From CAVXFS01 sp963761115 (GTDB lineage Bacteria > Pseudomonadota > Gammaproteobacteria > Burkholderiales > Gallionellaceae): a DNA stretch of 64,000 nucleotides. Shown here piece after piece: positions 60,043 to 64,000 of this stretch. The translations under genes were made by a program, and so were the position numbers. The stretch is from NCBI GenBank assembly GCA_963761115.1, contig CAVXFS010000005.1, positions 62,001-126,000 of the forward strand. Reading direction: 5' to 3'. Each line of letters starts with the position of its first letter. The stretch's first letter is position 1. Under the pieces are notes generated by a model. It saw only the letters and a list, made by a program, of their open reading frames with translations. It was not told the origin of the DNA and made no database searches.

Positions 60043-62385
60043 CTAACCTGGCGTGGTCGCTGTGCTTTTATTGCTCACCTCAATCAGGAAATCTTCCAGT
60101 GACCGGATCGGCGTGGCATCGTCGAACAATACGGCTCGGGAAGCTTCAATGCCGGATTTGATTCGCTGCCGGAATTCCTTATCCTGCACCAGTCTGATCA
60201 CCAAGTTCACGTATTCCTCATCGCTGGCAGCGATCAACTCTGTCACTCCCATGCGCCGCAAGATGCCGCTCGCCAGCCTGCCGCGCATGAATTCTCCTTC
60301 CTTGGTTACCAGCGGCAGTCCACATTCAAGCGCCTGCAGGGCGGTGTTGAATCCGGAGAACCCGATCGTATCGAGGAATACGTCTGCCCGTTGCATCAGT
60401 CCATAAAATGCGTCTTTGCGCTGCCACGGGATGAACACGCCATGGTTGTTGAAATCCATGCCTGCTTCTGCAAATACGCGTTGCAGACGCAGATGCAGCT
60501 TGCTGGATAAGACTTCCATCGTGTGGGTAAAGAACACGAACTGGCAATTGCCGAGTTTTTTCGCGATGTCTACAAAGACCTGGTCGTGCTGGGGCACATA
60601 CTTGAACGGGACGCCCGGGCATAAAAGGATAGGGCGTCCGCGATCGATGCCTAACGCGGCCCAGTCAGGTTCGATGCTGGCAACTTGCGGAGGGCGATAA
60701 CTGACACCCAGGTTGGGCAAGAGAACCAGTTTTTCGACATAATGGTCCTGCGCTGTCGGGGGTTCAAGGCTCTCTGCAGACAGGAAATAATCCATCGTGG
60801 GCAAGCCGGTGGTTTGCGGATGGCCCCATGATGCAACCTGCACCGGAGCAAGGCGCAGGCTCGCGAGTTTGGCAGTCATTTGATCCATGCTGATCTCCGG
60901 ATAGATCAACACGTCAAGCTGCTTCGACATGATTGTATCCACCCATTGCCGCAGACTCTTGTTGCCCTGCTCGAAACTGTTCGATTGGTCTTTCGCCCAC
61001 GCAGTCACGTCATCCTGGATAGTGCCGGTATGCAGCAGGTGCAACTCGATGCGGCTGCGGTCAAGGTGCTGGACCCATCCCTTGACGATAGCGTTCCAGC
61101 AGGAATGATTCCTGATGTACGCAGAAACCACGCCGACGCGAACGACCGGACCTTGTGAACCACCGCTGCCAGGAGGAAGATTCTGTTCGTCCTGCCAGTA
61201 CTTCATCAGACGTGCGCATAGCGTGCCGTATCGGGACAGGATCGCGCGATTGTTATCTTCATGATAGGCCAGATAGAAAGGCTGGTAGACGCCCACCGCC
61301 CTGTGCCCAAGCGCCATATGGGTGTCAAACCAGGCATCCAACTCTTCCAGCTCTTTCAGGAATCCGGTCCTGCTGTCTGCGATTTCCTGCGCTGAATCAG
61401 CTACCATCTGGATCTTTGTCATGGCAAGTTGCCAGCGCACTTCTGCAAAATCCGGCTGGCACGCTATCGCACGACGATAGCTGGCAATGCCTTCTTCCAG
61501 CCTCCCTTGCTCAAGATAGATATTTCCCAGATTGTTGTGGACTCCCGCGAAGTTGGGGTTCAGCCGTGCTGACTCAAGATAGGCGGCAATGGCGGAGTCG
61601 ATCTGCCCCAGGCCTTTGTAAGCACTCCCCAGATTGCAATGGAATTCCGGTACGCTGCTGTCCAATCGAATGGCCATCGCGATCAGCTTTGCTGCATCGG
61701 CATGGTTCTCCTGTTGCAATGCGAGCAATCCAAGGTTATGCAAGGAAAGGGTATCTGCGGGATTCTTCTGCAGCAATTCCTGGTAAATGGCCCTGGCTTC
61801 ATCCAGCCTGCCGGATTGATGCAGCGCCTCGGCCTTCATCAGCATCGCGCGACGATGGCTTGAAATACCCTCAGCCTGCCTGCCTTGCTCAAGATATATG
61901 TTTCCCAGATTGTTGTGTGCTGCCTGGAAATTGGGGTCCAGCCGCACGGCCTCGACATAGGCGGCAATGGCGGAATCGATCTGGCCCAGGCCTTTGTATG
62001 CATTGCCGAGATTGCAATGAAATGCCGGCACGCGGCGGTCCAGTTTGATCGCCTCCCGGATCAGGTTTGCCGCATTGGCATAATTCTCCTGCTGTAATGC
62101 GATCAAGCCCAGATAGTGCAATGCATGGCAATCCCTGGGATTCATCCGCAGCAATTCCTGGTAAATGGTTCTGGCTTCGTCCAGCCTGCCGGATTGATGC
62201 AGCGTGACCGCTTTCATCAACATATCCGATGGGGATTCGACGTTGGTCGCGTTAAGGTCGTGACCAGTCGGCTTGGCGGCCTGGAGGAGAAATCCCGGGT
62301 TTACCGATGACTTGCCCATGCAGCATTTCTTGTATTTCTTGCCGCTGCCGCAAGGGCAGGGGTCATTCCGGTTGGCTGTACTCAT
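60043..62385 (-). CDS. SEC-C, TPR and O-GlcNAc-transferase-like (SPINDLY) protein
   Basis: 780 residues. A SEC-C zinc motif near the N-terminus (PCPCGSGKKYKKCC), TPR repeats from about residue 55 to 330, and a C-terminal glycosyltransferase family 41 domain (about 405-770: VRVGVVSAYIRNHS, ASWGHPQTTGLPTMDYFLS, FIPWQRKDAFYGLM). It could add sugars to proteins, for instance surface or motility proteins, but the target is unknown. Residues 55-180 and 181-306 are a near-exact duplication. Converges with tRNA-Ala. Confidence 0.85.
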   Translation of the reverse strand: MSTANRNDPCPCGSGKKYKKCCMGKSSVNPGFLLQAAKPTGHDLNATNVESPSDMLMKAVTLHQSGRLDEARTIYQELLRMNPRDCHALHYLGLIALQQENYANAANLIREAIKLDRRVPAFHCNLGNAYKGLGQIDSAIAAYVEAVRLDPNFQAAHNNLGNIYLEQGRQAEGISSHRRAMLMKAEALHQSGRLDEARAIYQELLQKNPADTLSLHNLGLLALQQENHADAAKLIAMAIRLDSSVPEFHCNLGSAYKGLGQIDSAIAAYLESARLNPNFAGVHNNLGNIYLEQGRLEEGIASYRRAIACQPDFAEVRWQLAMTKIQMVADSAQEIADSRTGFLKELEELDAWFDTHMALGHRAVGVYQPFYLAYHEDNNRAILSRYGTLCARLMKYWQDEQNLPPGSGGSQGPVVRVGVVSAYIRNHSCWNAIVKGWVQHLDRSRIELHLLHTGTIQDDVTAWAKDQSNSFEQGNKSLRQWVDTIMSKQLDVLIYPEISMDQMTAKLASLRLAPVQVASWGHPQTTGLPTMDYFLSAESLEPPTAQDHYVEKLVLLPNLGVSYRPPQVASIEPDWAALGIDRGRPILLCPGVPFKYVPQHDQVFVDIAKKLGNCQFVFFTHTMEVLSSKLHLRLQRVFAEAGMDFNNHGVFIPWQRKDAFYGLMQRADVFLDTIGFSGFNTALQALECGLPLVTKEGEFMRGRLASGILRRMGVTELIAASDEEYVNLVIRLVQDKEFRQRIKSGIEASRAVLFDDATPIRSLEDFLIEVSNKSTATTPG
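61468..62223 (-). repeat. two tandem 378-bp units inside the TPR/glycosyltransferase gene
   Basis: Each unit encodes 126 residues starting MLMKA--LHQSGRLDEAR and ending at the RRA of SHRRA or SYRRA. Stretches such as GLGQIDSAIAAY and HNNLGNIYLEQGR are identical at the same phase. The unit equals about 3.7 TPR motifs, showing a segmental duplication rather than simple TPR periodicity. Confidence 0.85.
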
Positions 62386-62700
62386 AAGCTAAAAAATAGG
62401 GAGAAAATATTTCGGGGTTTTTCAGGCGTATTTGAAGGTCGCGCTTCTCTGCGATTTTCAAGGTAAATCAGGCGCCTTCATTTGAAGCTGAGAATTATAC
62501 CTGTGTTACCCGGAGTCGACAGGAGGGCAGTGGCAATTAGCTGATGTTGTCCATTCCAAAACCGGTTTAAGTGAACCGACCCCGAACACCACCACTCTCG
62601 CAAGTAACTTTAGGTAGATGCCGCAATTCATTATTTATTAATGATATTTGCAAATATCCGCTAACTGCTTGTCATAAAAGAGGAAATCCAGACTTTAGCC
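62386..62700. other. 315-base gap, no gene seen
   Basis: This divergent intergenic region lies between the leftward glycosyltransferase-like gene and the mra promoter. No coding region or RNA gene is supported. Confidence 0.6.
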
Positions 62701-62729
62701 TTGACTGTAGTTATATTTTTCAATATAGT
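62701..62729 (+). promoter_or_regulatory. Pmra promoter of the division/cell-wall cluster
   Basis: TTGACT (62701-62706) and TATAGT (62724-62729) with a 17-base spacer, 47 bases before the mraZ ATG. The MraZ repeats begin inside and just after the -10 box. Confidence 0.85.
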
Positions 62730-62767
62730 GGGCGAAAGTGGTAAAAGGTGGGAAATTGTGGGAATTG
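62728..62767 (+). promoter_or_regulatory. MraZ operator, four direct repeats at 10-bp spacing
   Basis: GTGGG, GTGGT, GTGGG and GTGGG start at 62728, 62738, 62748 and 62758. This is the GTGGG/TGGGA-type box array that MraZ rings bind. The second repeat is degenerate at its fifth base. It implies autorepression of the mra operon. Confidence 0.88.
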
Positions 62768-62775
62768 GGGGGGCA

Positions 62776-63222
62776 ATGTTTCAGGGAGCGGCACAACTTA
62801 ATCTGGATAGTAAAGGCAGGCTTGCGGTCCCGGCACGGTATCGCGACATGCTGTTGCTGCAATGCAATGGTCAATTGGTGATGACGGCCGATGCAGATGG
62901 TTGCCTGCTTCTTTACCCGCAACCCGAGTGGCAACCCATCCGCGAAAAATTGATGCAGTTATCTGCATTCAATCCCCGCATTCGTTCCTTGCAACGTTTT
63001 CTGGTCGGTCACGCAGAAGATCTGGTTATGGATGCTGCTGGACGGATTTTGATTTCTTCAACTTTGCGCAATTTCGCCGTTCTGGACAAGCGAGTCATGC
63101 TGGTTGGACAAGGCAACAAGTTCGAAGTTTGGGACGAAGCGAGATGGCAGGCTCAGCACGAAAAAGTGGCTGGATTCACCGAGGGTGACCTTCCGCCCGA
63201 GCTGGAAGGATTTACCTTGTGA
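62776..63222 (+). CDS. mraZ: transcriptional regulator MraZ
   Basis: 148 residues with two AbrB-like MraZ domains (LNLDSKGRLAVPARYRD and MDAAGRILISSTLRNFA). It forms a ring that represses its own division/cell-wall operon. ATG 62776 follows a seven-G run that can act as ribosome-binding site. Confidence 0.96.
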   Translation: MFQGAAQLNLDSKGRLAVPARYRDMLLLQCNGQLVMTADADGCLLLYPQPEWQPIREKLMQLSAFNPRIRSLQRFLVGHAEDLVMDAAGRILISSTLRNFAVLDKRVMLVGQGNKFEVWDEARWQAQHEKVAGFTEGDLPPELEGFTL

Positions 63223-63316
63223 AAAATTTTCGTGGCAGAGACGCGGGAATGCAAACAATTGTGGATCGATTTTTTTATACGGTATCTGCGGGCGCAGCAG
63301 GAGTACAGAGGATTCT

Positions 63317-64000
63317 ATGAGCGTGGGTATATCCCACGCCCACGCTGCAGTGTTACTGCGCGAGGCAGTCGCGGCACTGCAGATAAAGCCAGATGGAATC
63401 TATGTGGATGGCACGTTCGGGCGTGGCGGACACAGCCGCATGATCCTGCAGCAATTGGGGGGGCGCGGTCGATTGATTGCACTGGACAAGGACCCGGCGG
63501 CGGTTGCAGCAGCAGGAGAAATAGTCGACAGCAAATTTAGCATCATGCATAGCAGCTTCTCGAGACTGGCAGTGGTGTTGAAAGAGTTGCAGGTGGGCAA
63601 AGTGGATGGAGTGTTGCTGGACCTGGGCGTGTCATCGCCACAGCTGGATGATGAACAGCGGGGATTCAGTTTTCGATTCGACGCGCCGCTGGACATGCGT
63701 ATGGATTCCAGCAGTGGCCAGACTGCAGCGCAGTGGCTGGCATCAGTGGATGAAGGTTTGCTTGGGGAGGTGATACGCGACTATGGCGAAGAACGGTTTG
63801 CTAAACAGATTGCAAGAGCGCTTGTTGCTGCGCGCCAGGAAAGCCCCATCACAACCACGCGGCATCTCAGCCAAATTGTTGCCCAGGCAGTCCGCACGCG
63901 TGAACCCGGGAAAAATCCGGCGACGCGCACCTTTCAGGCTATACGGATTTATATCAACCGCGAACTCGAAGAACTCGAGGATGTTCTGCCGCAATGCGTG
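63317..64000 (+). CDS. rsmH: 16S rRNA (cytosine-1402-N4)-methyltransferase, 3' end outside the window
   Basis: The first 228 residues are present and the frame is open to the edge. SAM motif I is in VDGTFGRGGHSRMIL, LDKDPAA follows it, and LDLGVSSPQLDDEQRGFSFR is the family signature. The usual length is about 310. ATG 63317 gives MSVGISHAHAAVLLREAV. mraZ-rsmH order is the universal start of the dcw cluster. Confidence 0.95.
   Translation, partial: MSVGISHAHAAVLLREAVAALQIKPDGIYVDGTFGRGGHSRMILQQLGGRGRLIALDKDPAAVAAAGEIVDSKFSIMHSSFSRLAVVLKELQVGKVDGVLLDLGVSSPQLDDEQRGFSFRFDAPLDMRMDSSSGQTAAQWLASVDEGLLGEVIRDYGEERFAKQIARALVAARQESPITTTRHLSQIVAQAVRTREPGKNPATRTFQAIRIYINRELEELEDVLPQCV

Overview
The window looks like a piece of a betaproteobacterial chromosome. 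The best fit is the Nitrosomonadales/Gallionellaceae side (neutrophilic iron, nitrite or sulfur oxidisers). I infer this from gene order and protein character, with no database search. Housekeeping blocks have the usual betaproteobacterial order: M23 peptidase-anmK facing erpA; rplM-rpsI-argC; groES-groEL; dacC-aminotransferase-ybeD-lipB-lipA; argB-HAD-slmA; lolB-ispE-tRNA-Gln-prs-rplY-pth-ychF; ccsA/ypjD-ffh; and mraZ-rsmH at the right edge.

Positions 1-30 kb are conserved backbone: cell-wall maintenance, arginine biosynthesis, ribosomal proteins, chaperonin, lipoate synthesis, a Ser/Thr kinase, a Gld-type ABC exporter, a TPR lipoprotein, lolB and isoprenoid/nucleotide genes. The groES-groEL operon carries a clear CIRCE operator and a sigma-32-like promoter. 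Both of its reading frames are broken by single-base indels, most likely sequence errors.

Positions 30.5-38.3 kb form a type IV pilus/second-messenger block: a class II cyclic-nucleotide phosphodiesterase, a PilB-type ATPase fused to an N-terminal GAF domain, a GAF-HD-GYP phosphodiesterase, a type IV pilin behind a sigma-54 promoter, and an O-antigen-ligase/PglL-like membrane protein.

Positions 38.5-56.7 kb are the most interesting part. This visibly A/T-richer stretch of about 24 genes is built around a divergent C-type (cbb3-like) heme-copper oxidase. It has complete CcoN heme and copper ligands and a CcoO-like cytochrome with a CWWCH site. The CcoP-like partner has no heme site. Around these lie three further c-type cytochromes, two free-standing four-helix proteins resembling only the last four helices of CcoN, a thioredoxin-like lipoprotein, a SUMF1/NirV-like protein, an 877-residue membrane protein with a spermidine-synthase-like domain, CcoG, a FixH-like lipoprotein and many membrane micro-proteins. 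I do not recognise this set as a described oxidase system. It is probably a respiratory complex with its own assembly factors.

Positions 56.8-64 kb return to backbone: ccsA/ypjD, ffh, a CbbY-like HAD phosphatase, tRNA-Ala, a SEC-C/TPR/O-GlcNAc-transferase-like protein with an internal 378-bp tandem duplication, and the start of the division/cell-wall cluster with a textbook MraZ operator.
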